NCBI GenBank assembly: GCA_002083555.1 | Contig: MSXN01000004.1 | Location: 191,441-224,515 of the forward strand | Length of the DNA stretch: 33,075 nucleotides | Origin: Nitrospira sp. ST-bin5 | GTDB taxonomy: Bacteria > Nitrospirota > Nitrospiria > Nitrospirales > Nitrospiraceae | Reading direction: 5' to 3' | In this document: piece by piece, positions 24,414-32,581 of the stretch | Layout of the letters: every line of letters begins with the position of its first letter | Numbering within the stretch: the stretch's first letter is position 1 | The notes under the pieces: generated by a model | Seen by the model: only the letters and a program-made list of their open reading frames with translations | What the model was told of the DNA's origin: nothing | Databases searched by the model: none | Translations under genes and position numbers: made by a program

Positions 24414-25709
24414 CTAACCCCTGAGCGGAGACAAGCCGCAGCCACGGACCAATGCTTTCACTTCGCCCACCAGCATAAGCGATCCAGTCACACAGATGAG
24501 ATCCTGCGCGGTCGCCCGTGCTTTGGCCAGCGCCAGCGCCTCAGCCGCGGCCGGAGCAACATGGCACTGGGGAAACCGGGATCCGACCGTCTCCCGCAGT
24601 TCCTGTACTGAAGCCGAACGGGCCATATCCACCTGCGTCAACACTACTTCAGAGACCAGCCGGTGCAACGGCTCGACAAAACGGCTGTGATCTTTGTCGC
24701 GCATCATGCCCAGGACGAGAATTACCCGGGCCTCTGGCCGTGACGCACGCCACTCCCGCAGATAATCCGCCAAGACGAGCGCCGCAGCCGGATTGTGGGC
24801 GCCGTCAAGCAACAGGTCAGGACCTCGCTCTACTACTTCCAGCCGCCCTTCCCACGGCACCGATCCCACCCCCCGGCGCACCGACGCCTCATCCACCGAT
24901 ATCCCGTGGCCCTCGGCCGCTTCAAGCAACGCAATCGCGCATGCCGCGTTATCCAACTGATGGCGTCCCGCAAGCGAACAACTCAGTCCATCGAAACGCT
25001 TGGAGCGCCCGCGATAGGAAAACCCTTCAGGCCCCTCACCGACGGTAAGAAAATCCTGCCCCAGTCGCAGGAGCGGGGCCCCGCGATCCGCCGCCGTCTG
25101 ACGAATCACATCCCACGCCGGCCCATCGATACGGCCCACGACGACCGGAACGCCGGGCTTGATGATCCCGGCCTTCTCGAATCCGATGGCCGCTTCGGTT
25201 GCCCCAAGAAACTCCTGATGATCCAGCCCGATCGTGATAATCGCGCTCGCTTCCGGCTCCACCACATTCGTCGCGTCGAACCGCCCGCCCATCCCGACTT
25301 CCAACACGGCCACATCGACTCCGGACTCGGCGAAATGGAGAAACGCCATCGCCGTCGTGAGCTCGAAGAACGTCGGGGTCAGACCGGATGGCAGATTCTC
25401 CCGGAGCCGCTGCGTCAGCTCCGCCACCTGTTCCTCACCGATCATGACCTGGTTGACGCGGACGCGTTCCCGAAAATCGACGAGATGCGGTGACGTGTAC
25501 AACCCCACACGATAGCCGGCGGCCTGCAGCATGGCCGCCGTCATGGCGGCGGTCGATCCTTTGCCGTTGGTCCCGCCGATGTGCAGACTCTTGAATCGCC
25601 GTTCAGGATTGCCGAGCCGGCCCAAGACCGTTCGCATGGTCTCAAGCCCCAGCTTGATTCCATGTTTCTGGAGTCCGTAGAGATACTCAATGGCAGATGA
25701 ATAGGTCAT
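24414..25709 (-). CDS. folC: Folylpolyglutamate synthase / dihydrofolate synthase
   Basis: A 431-residue cytoplasmic Mur-ligase-family enzyme that adds glutamate to dihydropteroate or folates using ATP. Motifs are the P-loop GGTNGKGSTAAM, the omega-loop start YTSPHLVDFRERVRVN, VLEVGMGGRFDATNV, GLDHQEFLG, and the domain-boundary LLDGAHNPAA followed by LVLGMMRDKD. The length is normal. The start (MTYSSAIEYLYGLQKHGIK) is typical of the family. It lies 27 bp after accD and one base before lptD. Confidence 0.96.
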   Translation of the reverse strand: MTYSSAIEYLYGLQKHGIKLGLETMRTVLGRLGNPERRFKSLHIGGTNGKGSTAAMTAAMLQAAGYRVGLYTSPHLVDFRERVRVNQVMIGEEQVAELTQRLRENLPSGLTPTFFELTTAMAFLHFAESGVDVAVLEVGMGGRFDATNVVEPEASAIITIGLDHQEFLGATEAAIGFEKAGIIKPGVPVVVGRIDGPAWDVIRQTAADRGAPLLRLGQDFLTVGEGPEGFSYRGRSKRFDGLSCSLAGRHQLDNAACAIALLEAAEGHGISVDEASVRRGVGSVPWEGRLEVVERGPDLLLDGAHNPAAALVLADYLREWRASRPEARVILVLGMMRDKDHSRFVEPLHRLVSEVVLTQVDMARSASVQELRETVGSRFPQCHVAPAAAEALALAKARATAQDLICVTGSLMLVGEVKALVRGCGLSPLRG

Positions 25710-25736
25710 GAACTGGGCCAGGCAGGATGCACTGCA

Positions 25737-26573
25737 CTAGAAATGCGCGACGAGGGTACTGAGCGTTTCTTTCAACTGTTTGCGTTCGACAATCATGTCG
25801 ATCATCCCATGCTCGAGAAGAAACTCCGCCCGCTGAAACTGATCGGGTAGCTGCTGTTTGATCGTCTGCTCGATCACGCGGGGACCGGCAAATCCGATGA
25901 GAGCTTTCGGCTCCGCAATGATGACATCGCCCAGCATGGCAATGCTGGCCGTCACGCCTCCGAAGGTCGGATCGGCCAGGATGGAAATAAACGGCAACTT
26001 GGCTTCGCCCAGCTTCGCCACGGCGGTCGACGTTTTTGCCATCTGCATCAACGACAGAATTCCCTCCTGCATGCGCGCACCGCCCGAGGCCGTCACCAAC
26101 ACCACGGGACGCTTCTTCTCCAGCGCCCGATCGACCGCCCGACAAAACTTTTCGCCGACGACCGATCCCATGCTCCCGCCCATAAAGCTGAAGTCGAACA
26201 CGCAGAAGACGACCGACTGCCCCTCGACCAACCCCTCGCCGATCATCAACGCATCCTTGCGCCCGGTCTTTTCCTGCTGCGCCTTGACCCGGTCTCTGTA
26301 GGATTTCGTATCGTGAAAATTCAGAGGATCCTTGGCTTCCAACTCCGCGTCCCACTCCTTGAATGTCCCAAGGTCGACGAGCAACGCGATTCGTTCCATC
26401 ACAGAGATCGGAAAATGATAATCGCACTTCGGGCACACCTTGTTGTTGCGATCGACTTCCTTGCGATAGACGATCTCCCGGCAGTGGTTACACTTGAGCC
26501 ACATCCCCTCGGCGCCTTTGGACCTCGGCGGCACTTCAGAGCCGGTCGTTTTCTGCTTTTTAAACCAGGCCAT
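25737..26573 (-). CDS. accD: Acetyl-CoA carboxylase carboxyltransferase subunit beta
   Basis: A 278-residue cytoplasmic subunit that, with AccA, transfers carboxyl from biotin to acetyl-CoA in the first step of fatty acid synthesis. The start is ATG 26571-26573 (MAWFKKQK) with GAGGA upstream. The C4 zinc ribbon is CNHC and CPKC (about residues 27-49). The crotonase-like carboxyltransferase domain follows, with FDFSFMGGSMGSVVGEK, VTASGGARMQEG, LADPTFGGVTAS and FAGPRVIEQT. Length and motifs are standard. It heads accD-folC-lptD. Confidence 0.97.
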   Translation of the reverse strand: MAWFKKQKTTGSEVPPRSKGAEGMWLKCNHCREIVYRKEVDRNNKVCPKCDYHFPISVMERIALLVDLGTFKEWDAELEAKDPLNFHDTKSYRDRVKAQQEKTGRKDALMIGEGLVEGQSVVFCVFDFSFMGGSMGSVVGEKFCRAVDRALEKKRPVVLVTASGGARMQEGILSLMQMAKTSTAVAKLGEAKLPFISILADPTFGGVTASIAMLGDVIIAEPKALIGFAGPRVIEQTIKQQLPDQFQRAEFLLEHGMIDMIVERKQLKETLSTLVAHF

Positions 26574-26709
26574 AGTCGTATCCTCTTCGCTCAAACAATC
26601 ACGATCGAACACGCGCGCCACAAGCCCATCGCAGGGCACCGAAGAATAGCATAGCCATCAAAATGACGCACGCCCAATTACACGGAAGACACGTCGAGAG
26701 GAAGAGGAG

Positions 26710-27426
26710 CTAGAGACCGTCCGGAGAGAGAACCAATCGATAGAGCATCCACAATCCAAGCCCGACACTCCCCAGGCTCGCAGCTCCTTGCACCGCGAAA
26801 AACGTCCGCTGCCCGATAGCCTGTGAATAGATGACCGGCACACTCAGCGTCAGTCCGACCATCAGCATGCCGCCGATCGAACCGAGACCGAACACCGCGA
26901 TGTAGAGCAATCCCTGGCCGATGCCGCTGGTGTTCGAGACGATTACCAGCATCAAGGCTGCGGACCCGGCCACACCGTGGGCCATCCCGATCAAGAGAGG
27001 CCGGAGCGACTGCCTGGCCCAATGCGGATGGGCATGATCCTCACGCCGGCGATGGCTGTGCAAATGCACATGCGGCTCGCCGTCATGGACGTGACGATGC
27101 AGATGCCAGCGCTCACGGAACAGTTTGAAGGCCAGCGTGCCCCCGAGCACGACGAGCAGGAGACCCACGCCACTTTCAGCGAACAGGGCAAACGGTTCCG
27201 GAATATGAATCCCCGACACCAACACCACAGCACCGACCATCATCAATGTCAGGGTATGCCCCACTCCCCACCAAAGGCCGACCAGGCCGGAGGCCCGCAT
27301 GGAGGGACGTTCAGCAAGTACCGTTGAAACCGCGGCTAAGTGATCAGCGTCGAGGGCATGGCGTAGCCCGAGGAGAAATCCGACCGTGAGAAATGTGAAG
27401 AGGTTCGCTTCAAGCATGGAGGCCAC
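26710..27426 (-). CDS. Nickel/cobalt transporter family protein (NiCoT/UreH-like)
   Basis: A 238-residue inner-membrane protein with about six transmembrane segments. Segment one carries the family signature HALDADH (His23, Asp28, His29; the HX4DH motif that binds the metal). A His-rich cytosolic loop (about 110-135: HLHRHVHDGEPHVHLHSH) follows, and the second half has LIGMAHGVAGSAALMLVIVS, typical of UreH/HupE-like NiCoT relatives. It probably moves Ni2+ or Co2+. The start is either GTG 27426 or ATG 27417; neither has a strong ribosome site. It lies 44 bp after moaA and 136 bp before accD. Nickel is needed for urease or hydrogenase, but neither is in the window. Confidence 0.88.
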   Translation of the reverse strand: MASMLEANLFTFLTVGFLLGLRHALDADHLAAVSTVLAERPSMRASGLVGLWWGVGHTLTLMMVGAVVLVSGIHIPEPFALFAESGVGLLLVVLGGTLAFKLFRERWHLHRHVHDGEPHVHLHSHRRREDHAHPHWARQSLRPLLIGMAHGVAGSAALMLVIVSNTSGIGQGLLYIAVFGLGSIGGMLMVGLTLSVPVIYSQAIGQRTFFAVQGAASLGSVGLGLWMLYRLVLSPDGL

Positions 27427-27470
27427 TTACCAGGAGTCGGGGCACGACTATCGGCTGTGTGGACTGAGAA

Positions 27471-28547
27471 TCACCCGCCACGGGCATGCATTTCCAGGTG
27501 AGGATCGCCACGGAGTTGATCGATCGCGATTAACTTTCCATTGCGCAACCCGACCTCCTCCAAAGCCTTGCGTGATTCTGCGCCCCGGTCACGCCGGCCC
27601 TGCCAGCCTTCGCTGATCAACTCACGCATCCGGTCAGGACTGGCACCTGCTCGCATGGGTTGTCGAAGGTCAGCTCCCTTCGACGCATAGAGACACAAAT
27701 ACCACATACCATCAGCGGTCACGCGACTCCGGTCGCATGTTGAGCAGAACGGCTGTGTGGTCGACGCGATAATGCCGAAGGTGGTTCCATCAGGCAACAG
27801 AAACCGCTGGGCCGGCGCGGTCCCGCGCCCCGGCAGCGGGACAATCGGACCATAGTGCTGTGTCAATGTTTCAAGGATGGCTGCTTGTGACAGGACTTTC
27901 GCCATGTCCCAATCATTCGCTCCGCCGACGTCCATATATTCAATGAACCGAACCTCGGCCCGATAGTGTTTCGCAAACTCGATCAGCGCCACCAGTTCGT
28001 CATCGTTGAATCCGCGAATAGCGACCGTATCAAGCTTGAGGCCCGTGAACCCCGCTCGCCCGACCGATTCAATCCCCTCAATGACGCGCGCAAACTCATC
28101 CCGGCGCGTCAGTTGACGGAACCGTTCGGGACGCAGCGTATCCAAACTGACCGTCACACGATGCAGTCCGGCCTCATACAACTCCTGTGCATTATCCGCG
28201 AGCAAAATACCGTTGGTCGTGAGCGCAATTTCAGAAATCCGCCTGTCTTGCAGCAGGAGACGAACAAGACGGGATAAATCCCGGCGCAACAAAGGCTCAC
28301 CGCCGGTCAGCCTGACCTTATCGACGCCGAGGTCGGCAAAATAGCCAGTCAGCGTCGCCATCTCCTCGAAGCTCAGGACGTCTTCGCGCGGCAGCCAGAC
28401 ATAGTCTTCCTCTGGCATACAGTACTGGCAGCGAAGATTGCAGCGATCCGTGACGGAGAGCCGCAAACTGCCCAGCGGGCGACCATGGGCATCATGCACG
28501 GGAGCGGGCCTATCGTTATGAGAGCGTGTGTGTTCCATCATAGTCAT
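27471..28547 (-). CDS. moaA: GTP 3',8-cyclase MoaA (molybdenum cofactor biosynthesis)
   Basis: A 358-residue radical SAM enzyme that converts GTP to 3',8-cyclo-GTP, which MoaC turns into cPMP. The N-terminal 4Fe-4S site is Cys36-x3-Cys40-x2-Cys43 (RCNLRCQYCMP). RLTGGEPLLRRDL follows, and the C-terminal cluster cysteines lie in FCSTCDRSRVTADGMWYLC. The chain ends in HARGG, and the C-terminal Gly-Gly is conserved in MoaA and needed for activity. ATG starts at 28547, 28541 and 28538 are possible. None has a clear ribosome site, because the dispersed repeat at 28552-28672 fills the upstream gap. It is the last moa gene of the cluster. Confidence 0.97.
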   Translation of the reverse strand: MTMMEHTRSHNDRPAPVHDAHGRPLGSLRLSVTDRCNLRCQYCMPEEDYVWLPREDVLSFEEMATLTGYFADLGVDKVRLTGGEPLLRRDLSRLVRLLLQDRRISEIALTTNGILLADNAQELYEAGLHRVTVSLDTLRPERFRQLTRRDEFARVIEGIESVGRAGFTGLKLDTVAIRGFNDDELVALIEFAKHYRAEVRFIEYMDVGGANDWDMAKVLSQAAILETLTQHYGPIVPLPGRGTAPAQRFLLPDGTTFGIIASTTQPFCSTCDRSRVTADGMWYLCLYASKGADLRQPMRAGASPDRMRELISEGWQGRRDRGAESRKALEEVGLRNGKLIAIDQLRGDPHLEMHARGG

Positions 28548-28551
28548 TCGA

Positions 28552-28672
28552 GAATGGTCAACATGGTGTCCAGCAAGGCCGCAGCGGAGCGCAGAGGCGA
28601 GGCGTACAGAAGAAGTACGTTGAGCCTCGGCGCGACGCGAGAACGCCGCTGGGGGACAGGTTCACCATCCTC
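28552..28672. repeat. Dispersed inverted repeat, copy 2 (short form)
   Basis: The outer arms (28552-28590 and ~28637-28672) pair imperfectly, for example ATGGTCAAC with the GTTCACCAT-type end. The centre GCGTACAGAAGAAGTACGT forms a small hairpin. It shares TCCAGCAAGGCCGCAGCG, GTACGTTGAG and GCGAGAACG with copy 1 at 226-413. It fills the whole moaDE-moaA gap, beginning two bases after the moaDE stop and ending five bases before the first moaA ATG. Confidence 0.8.
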
Positions 28673-28673
28673 G

Positions 28674-29369
28674 TCACGGATGCTCTTCCACCCACACTTC
28701 CCCTTCAGGCGTGTGCTCGAGCTTCCAAATCGGAGTAATCTGCTTCAGCTCATCGATGGCCCACTTGCAGGCCTGGAACGCTTCCGCCCGATGCTCGGCA
28801 CCGGCGATGATCAAGACGATATTCTCACCGATCGTAATTTCGCCGTACCGGTGAATGATCAACAGCTCCAGAATGTCGAAATCCTTGAGCGCCCGCTCAC
28901 GGATCTCGCGCAACTTCTTCTCCGCCATCCCTGCGTAATGTTCGAAGGTAATGCTGTCGACATCCCGCCCCTTCGAGCGGTCGCGAGCGATCCCCAGAAA
29001 CGTCGCGATCCCGCCAATCCGCTTCGACCGGCGCTTGACCCGCTCAAGCTCCTGATCGATGGAGAAATTCTTCCGCTGCACCCGAACGAGTTGGCTCTCA
29101 TCTATTGGTTCCATACCTGATCCACCTGCGAATGGAGGAAGAAGAGCGATTTCATCACCGTCTTTGATTTCCGTTTCCTCGTGGGCAATCTCCTGATTGA
29201 CCGACACCAGGACTTTCTTCTTATGAATCAACTCCCCGATCTGCGGATAGCCGCCATCAAGAAGTTCAACCAAATCTTTCACTCGCCGCCCATTCGTCAA
29301 TGTCAGAGAGAGGGAACCTTGATTCCCGGCCAGCATCTTCGTCATGCCGAATAGCTTAATCGTGACCAT
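28674..29369 (-). CDS. moaDE: MoaD-MoaE fusion (molybdopterin synthase)
   Basis: A 231-residue fusion of both molybdopterin synthase subunits, which insert dithiolene sulfur into cPMP. Residues 1-84 form the ubiquitin-like MoaD (VTIKLFGMTKMLAG, DGDEIALLPPFAGG). Residues ~86-231 form MoaE (FSIDQELERVKRRSKRIGG, ATFLGIARDR, HRAEAFQACKWAIDELK, PIWKLEHTPEGEVW). The Gly82-Gly83 pair, which must be a free C-terminus to carry thiocarboxylate, is internal and followed by SGMEP. M. tuberculosis MoaX solves this by cleavage after Gly-Gly. Alternatively ATG 29112-29114 (residue 86) could start a separate MoaE, but no stop frees the MoaD end. It lies 6 bp after moaC. Confidence 0.95.
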   Translation of the reverse strand: MVTIKLFGMTKMLAGNQGSLSLTLTNGRRVKDLVELLDGGYPQIGELIHKKKVLVSVNQEIAHEETEIKDGDEIALLPPFAGGSGMEPIDESQLVRVQRKNFSIDQELERVKRRSKRIGGIATFLGIARDRSKGRDVDSITFEHYAGMAEKKLREIRERALKDFDILELLIIHRYGEITIGENIVLIIAGAEHRAEAFQACKWAIDELKQITPIWKLEHTPEGEVWVEEHP

Positions 29370-29375
29370 AATGGC

Positions 29376-29870
29376 TCAGCCCGGCCTCGTGTACGTGCCC
29401 GACTTGCCGCCGGACTTTGAGAGCAGACAGACGTCGGTGAAACTCATCCCACGGTCGATCGCCTTGCACATGTCATAGATCGTCAGTGCCGCCACAGAAG
29501 CCGCCGTCATCGCTTCCATCTCCACACCGGTCTGCCCCGTAGTCTTGACCGTCGCAAAGATATGGATGGCGCAGAGGCCGTCCCGGTTCGGCTGGGCTTC
29601 TTCTTTGAAGGAAATATCGACGCTGGTGATCAGGAGAGGGTGGCACATGGGAATGAGGTCGGGAGTCTTCTTCGCCCCCATCACCCCGGCGACTTGGGCC
29701 ACGGCCAGAACATCGCCCTTGGCGATCTTCCCACGCTGAATCTTCTCCAGCGTGGCTGGCAGCATCAGGACGGTCGCTTGTGCAGTCCCGACCCGTTCGG
29801 TCGAGTCTTTCGCGCTGACATCGACCATCCGCGCCCGGCCCGACTCGTTAAAGTGTGTGAACTCAGCCAT
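29376..29870 (-). CDS. moaC: Cyclic pyranopterin monophosphate synthase MoaC
   Basis: A 164-residue enzyme making cPMP from the MoaA product. Start ATG 29868-29870 (MAEFTHFNESGRARMVDVS) has GAGAG upstream. Signatures are MVDVSAKDSTER, AKKTPDLIPMCHPL, VKTTGQTGVEMEAM, and the C-terminal GMSFTDVCLLSKSGGKSG. Length and motifs are standard, and the conserved Lys/His residues appear intact. It is the first gene after a strong promoter and heads moaC-moaDE-moaA. Confidence 0.97.
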   Translation of the reverse strand: MAEFTHFNESGRARMVDVSAKDSTERVGTAQATVLMLPATLEKIQRGKIAKGDVLAVAQVAGVMGAKKTPDLIPMCHPLLITSVDISFKEEAQPNRDGLCAIHIFATVKTTGQTGVEMEAMTAASVAALTIYDMCKAIDRGMSFTDVCLLSKSGGKSGTYTRPG

Positions 29871-29913
29871 TTCTCTCAATGAATCAGCTGGTTATACATT
29901 GCGCCGATCGGTG

Positions 29914-29943
29914 ATTATAGAGGCCGGGAGAAATGCCAGTCAA
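29914..29943 (-). promoter_or_regulatory. Sigma70 promoter for the moaC operon
   Basis: On the minus strand TTGACT (29943-29938) and a perfect TATAAT (29919-29914) are separated by 18 bp. The predicted start is near 29907, giving a leader of about 37 bases before the moaC ATG. I see no room for a molybdenum-cofactor riboswitch in this leader. Confidence 0.75.
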
Positions 29944-30008
29944 TAGAGGAACGACCGGCTGGCCATCTGAATAGACTCAGGCGCGTCCGCCCCAGCAGCA
30001 CACCTCGC

Positions 30009-30560
30009 CTACAGCCCGACGAGATCAATAGTCTGAACCTGTCGGTGGAACTGCTCATCGCTTAGACCAAGGCTTTGCGCAATTACATGAAGCAGATTAA
30101 GAAATTGCTGTTGGCCGGTGAGCATGGCTTTGCCTCGTCCACTCTTTACGATGTGGTCCTCACGCTGTTCAGTCTCGGAATAAAGCACCAAGGTGTGCTC
30201 GGTGAACGCATTGGCATTGAGCCGGTTTTGTTCTTTAATCGTCGGTGTAATAGCCAACTCGTAAGCTCCGCCCGCGTCTTGCCTAATATGAGCTTTCACC
30301 CGCAGGTAGAAATCGAACGGCGGCCATCCACTGACATCGGTAAATTTCTTATACTCCGTCGCCACGGCGTGGATGGTGCGATCGTTCATTTTGAGATCGA
30401 AGCCGGCATTGAGGAGGGTAACTACGACGGCATTGTAGGCGGTGTCGAGCCTGTCTGCCGACAGCGGGGCACGAACATCGATCAGGGTGGACCGTGTGGC
30501 GGTGCATGCAGAGAGCGCGACGATGAGGAATGCAATTCCGAGCGAAGTGAGTACCTTCAT
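30009..30560 (-). CDS. Lipoprotein of unknown function
   Basis: A 183-residue predicted lipoprotein. ATG 30558-30560 is preceded by AGGAGA at good spacing. The signal sequence KVLTSLGIAFLIVALSAC ends in the lipobox ALSAC. The mature part has LDTAYNAVVVTLLNAGFDLKMNDRTIHAVATEYK and paired beta strands (FDFYLRVKAHIRQ, YELAITPTIKEQN), then a C-terminal helical stretch. This alpha-beta pattern recalls NlpC/BamC-like helix-grip lipoproteins, but no family is assigned. It is 44 bp after the small membrane-anchored protein encoded upstream. The gap 29944-30008 holds nothing else I recognise. Confidence 0.75.
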   Translation of the reverse strand: MKVLTSLGIAFLIVALSACTATRSTLIDVRAPLSADRLDTAYNAVVVTLLNAGFDLKMNDRTIHAVATEYKKFTDVSGWPPFDFYLRVKAHIRQDAGGAYELAITPTIKEQNRLNANAFTEHTLVLYSETEQREDHIVKSGRGKAMLTGQQQFLNLLHVIAQSLGLSDEQFHRQVQTIDLVGL

Positions 30561-30604
30561 GGCGGTCTCCTGGTAAAACGTGTTCCCTACTTCTTTCCCC
30601 GTTC

Positions 30605-31009
30605 TTACTTTTTCGCCCAAGAGATAACCTGACACTGAACAATGGCCGCTTGACGATCAACAAGGCCTATCTCAATGCCCTCATAGGCTTTCATTGACTG
30701 CGCTGGAACAATTTCATAGATCGTCTTTGATACCTGACCCAGTGCGGTCCCGCTCTCCCCGTAAGTACTACATGTAATCGTGAAGTCTTTGACGGCAATG
30801 TGGCTCTCATTGTGGACGGAGAAGTGTGCAAAGAGAACACCGTATCGAGTTTTAGACCACGCCACATCTCGCAATGTCAAAGTGCTTGGCGCGGTAGCAG
30901 TAACAGAAGAAGTCGACTCAACACGGTTCGAGAAGAACAACGGCCGAAGAGAGAGGAGCAGCCCAACCAACACAAAACCAAACCCCCATTTCTTTGAAAC
31001 CGAAAGCAT
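30605..31009 (-). CDS. Small membrane-anchored beta-domain protein (FxLYD-like pattern)
   Basis: A 134-residue protein with one N-terminal hydrophobic segment (WGFGFVLVGLLLSLRPLFF), so it is anchored to or exported across the inner membrane. The remainder is one beta domain with the pattern HFSVHNESHIAVKDFTITC, YGESGTALG, TIYEIVPAQSMKAYEGIEIG, and a final Cys in IVQCQVISW. The two Cys may form a disulfide. The 'N.S...(I/V)KD..I.C' layout is like FxLYD-type domains; function is unknown. Just upstream lies a perfect 10-bp palindrome GAGAGCTCTC (31015-31024). It is probably co-transcribed with the lipoprotein that follows. Confidence 0.7.
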   Translation of the reverse strand: MLSVSKKWGFGFVLVGLLLSLRPLFFSNRVESTSSVTATAPSTLTLRDVAWSKTRYGVLFAHFSVHNESHIAVKDFTITCSTYGESGTALGQVSKTIYEIVPAQSMKAYEGIEIGLVDRQAAIVQCQVISWAKK

Positions 31010-31164
31010 GATGTGAGAGCTCTCAGGATGCTTCGTTTTCCGTTTCTATAGATGGAGGGATTGTAGAAGGCTGCAAGAGAAGGCGCAAGAGCGGAGAAGA
31101 TGGAAGGCCTACCGCACAATAAGTTAACTACTCTTTTCACTTTTTCCATTTCCTCCCCTCAGGT

Positions 31165-31272
31165 GCGGTCGGAGCGGGCTTCCCTGCACGCATTGACCGA
31201 GCACCGCCACAATTTCATCTCTCAACAGATCCCCGGTGCGCGGGCAGCGAGCAAGAAGACTGTGCTGACTGC
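31165..31272 (+). repeat. Long hairpin repeat, family copy H2
   Basis: The outer arms GCGGTCGGAGCGGGCTTC (31165-31182) and GAAGACTGTGCTGACTGC (31255-31272) pair at 16 of 18 positions if G-U pairs are allowed. Four of those pairs are G-U when read as plus-strand RNA. The inner core is the family sequence (CCCTGCACGCATTGACCGA, GCACC, and CCCGGTGCGCGGGCAGCG with GCAA). It lies in the 456-bp gap between divergent genes. The rest of that gap shows no gene, and the AT-rich stretch around 31290-31300 may hold a promoter for the haemoglobin gene. Confidence 0.75.
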
Positions 31273-31465
31273 CTTAATCATTTCCCGATTCTTTATATTC
31301 TGAACCGAGACGTACGCGGCATTCGCAGTTCTACCCACAGACCGGGAGTTTCTGCTGCCCCCGGTCATGAAAGAGCTGTCGGAGGTTGCAAAGGAAAACC
31401 CTGCGAGGCTATCGTCAACCCGTCGAACCCATTCGATTTCTCCACAGACGCCATTAAGGATTCAT

Positions 31466-31885
31466 ATGACAGACAACGCGCAGGACAATCGCGTCGATCT
31501 CACTCCTTACCAAGCGGCAGGCCAGCTTGAGGGCCTCACGAAGCTGGTGGACGAGTTTTACGCCACTATGGATACACTGCCCGAAGCCCGGACCATCCGG
31601 AACATGCACCCGAAGGATCTCGCCGAATCACGCAAGAAGCTGACCTATTTTCTCAGCGGCTGGCTTGGAGGCCCGAAGCTCTTTCAACAGCACTATGGGC
31701 CGATCAACATTCCCGGCGCACACAAACAGTTCCCGATCGGACACGAGGAACGCGACGCCTGGCTGTTGTGCATGCAGCGAGCCCTTGCCGTCCAGCCATA
31801 CAGCACCGAATTGAAGGATTATCTCCTGGCCGCCCTCAGCATCCCGGCAGAACGAATCCGGCAAGTAAACGCGAGAGAGATCTAA
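31466..31885 (+). CDS. Group II truncated haemoglobin
   Basis: A 139-residue haem protein starting at ATG 31466 after AAGGA; the longer upstream frame lacks globin similarity. It has a 2-on-2 globin fold of group II (TrbO type): B10 Tyr32 in EFYATM, SGWLGGPKLFQQHYG in the E-F region, proximal His93 in HKQFPIGHEERDAW, and G8 Trp99. These residues fit the group II pattern of polar distal ligand plus Trp-G8. Such proteins bind O2 or NO and are linked to nitrosative or oxidative stress. The gene is flanked on both sides by copies of the hairpin repeat. Confidence 0.93.
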   Translation: MTDNAQDNRVDLTPYQAAGQLEGLTKLVDEFYATMDTLPEARTIRNMHPKDLAESRKKLTYFLSGWLGGPKLFQQHYGPINIPGAHKQFPIGHEERDAWLLCMQRALAVQPYSTELKDYLLAALSIPAERIRQVNAREI

Positions 31886-31931
31886 CGACCGCATCCATCT
31901 CTTCCCCCTCCCTCCGGGGTGTGACTTGACC

Positions 31932-32018
31932 GGTCTTCCCTGCGCGCATTGACCGAGCACCTACTCCATTTTTACATCTCAATCGATCCCCGGTGCGCGG
32001 GCAGCGAGCAAGAAGACC
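31932..32018 (+). repeat. Long hairpin repeat, family copy H3
   Basis: The outer arms GGTCTTC (31932-31938) and GAAGACC (32012-32018) are perfect. Inside them are the family left half CCTGCGCGCATTGACCGAG with CACC and the right half CCCGGTGCGCGGGCAGCGAG with CAA. The spacing between inner arms (73 bases) equals that of copy H4. It follows the haemoglobin stop by 46 bp, behind a pyrimidine-rich run CTTCCCCCTC. Confidence 0.8.
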
Positions 32019-32064
32019 ACCTAAACCGCACCCTCCAACTTCCCCCTCCCCCACGGGTGTGGCC

Positions 32065-32081
32065 GGCTGCCTTTCCCTGCG
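32065..32081 (+). repeat. Left-end fragment of the hairpin family (H5)
   Basis: GGCTGCCTTTCCCTGCG repeats the outer left arm and start of the core of copy H4 (32934-32949), with 16 identical bases, but the right half is absent and unrelated sequence follows. It is preceded by the same pyrimidine-rich run (CTTCCCCCTC) found before H3. The rest of 32090-32210 shows nothing I can assign. Confidence 0.6.
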
Positions 32082-32212
32082 AATGGACAAAGAAATAGGG
32101 GCATACTGAGTTTTCGAGCGCGGGCAATCGTTTGCTCGCAACACCCCATCCCTGTGCCTTGACTGCAAAGACAGCAAGCTAGCACGAGAGATCAGAAATC
32201 GGCACTTCATGC

Positions 32213-32228
32213 CCATACAAACGTATGG
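32213..32228. promoter_or_regulatory. Candidate BrnA operator upstream of brnT
   Basis: An inverted repeat CCATAC-AAAC-GTATGG ends 32 bp before the brnT start. BrnA antitoxins are ribbon-helix-helix proteins that repress their own operon, so a short palindrome in this position is a plausible operator. No binding data; position and symmetry only. Confidence 0.4.
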
Positions 32229-32260
32229 CTATTCGGCCTCCTCCGTGCTAACCTCTGCCG

Positions 32261-32581
32261 ATGGCGAAGGCTCGGTTCGAGTGGGACCCCAAGAAGGATG
32301 AAGACAACCAGGACAAACATGGAATCTCCTTCGGAAAAGCACAACTCGCCTTCGCTGACCCACGCCGCGTAATCGCGGAAGATTTGTCTCACAGCTCAAG
32401 CGAGCCGCGACATTACTGCTTCGGCTGGGTCGACGGCGGAGTTCTGACTGTTCGCTTTACGTTTCGCCACGATGTCATTCGGATTTTCGGGGCCGGCTAC
32501 TGGCGGAAAGGCAGGAAAATTTATGAGCAAGAAAATCAAATACACGGACGAACCCCTCGGCAACCTCAAGGTCGTTCCTGA
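32261..32581 (+). CDS. brnT: BrnT-family toxin (ribonuclease)
   Basis: A 106-residue RelE-fold toxin of the BrnT family (PF04365), a cytoplasmic ribonuclease. Visible signatures are FEWDPKKDEDNQDKHGISF, AQLAFADPRRV, the central SSSEPRHYCFGWVDGGVLTV, and the C-terminal RIFGAGYWRKGRKIYEQENQ (canonical form 'RIISARKA...E...Y'). The family's typical length is about 90-105 residues. Its 3' end overlaps the antitoxin gene by 59 bp, a common brnTA arrangement. The tail after YEQEN is basic and may be partly an overlap by-product. Confidence 0.9.
   Translation: MAKARFEWDPKKDEDNQDKHGISFGKAQLAFADPRRVIAEDLSHSSSEPRHYCFGWVDGGVLTVRFTFRHDVIRIFGAGYWRKGRKIYEQENQIHGRTPRQPQGRS

Noticed and set aside
29871..29910. 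Molybdenum-cofactor riboswitch before moaC
   Set aside because: The predicted leader is under 40 bases, too short for the known riboswitch fold.
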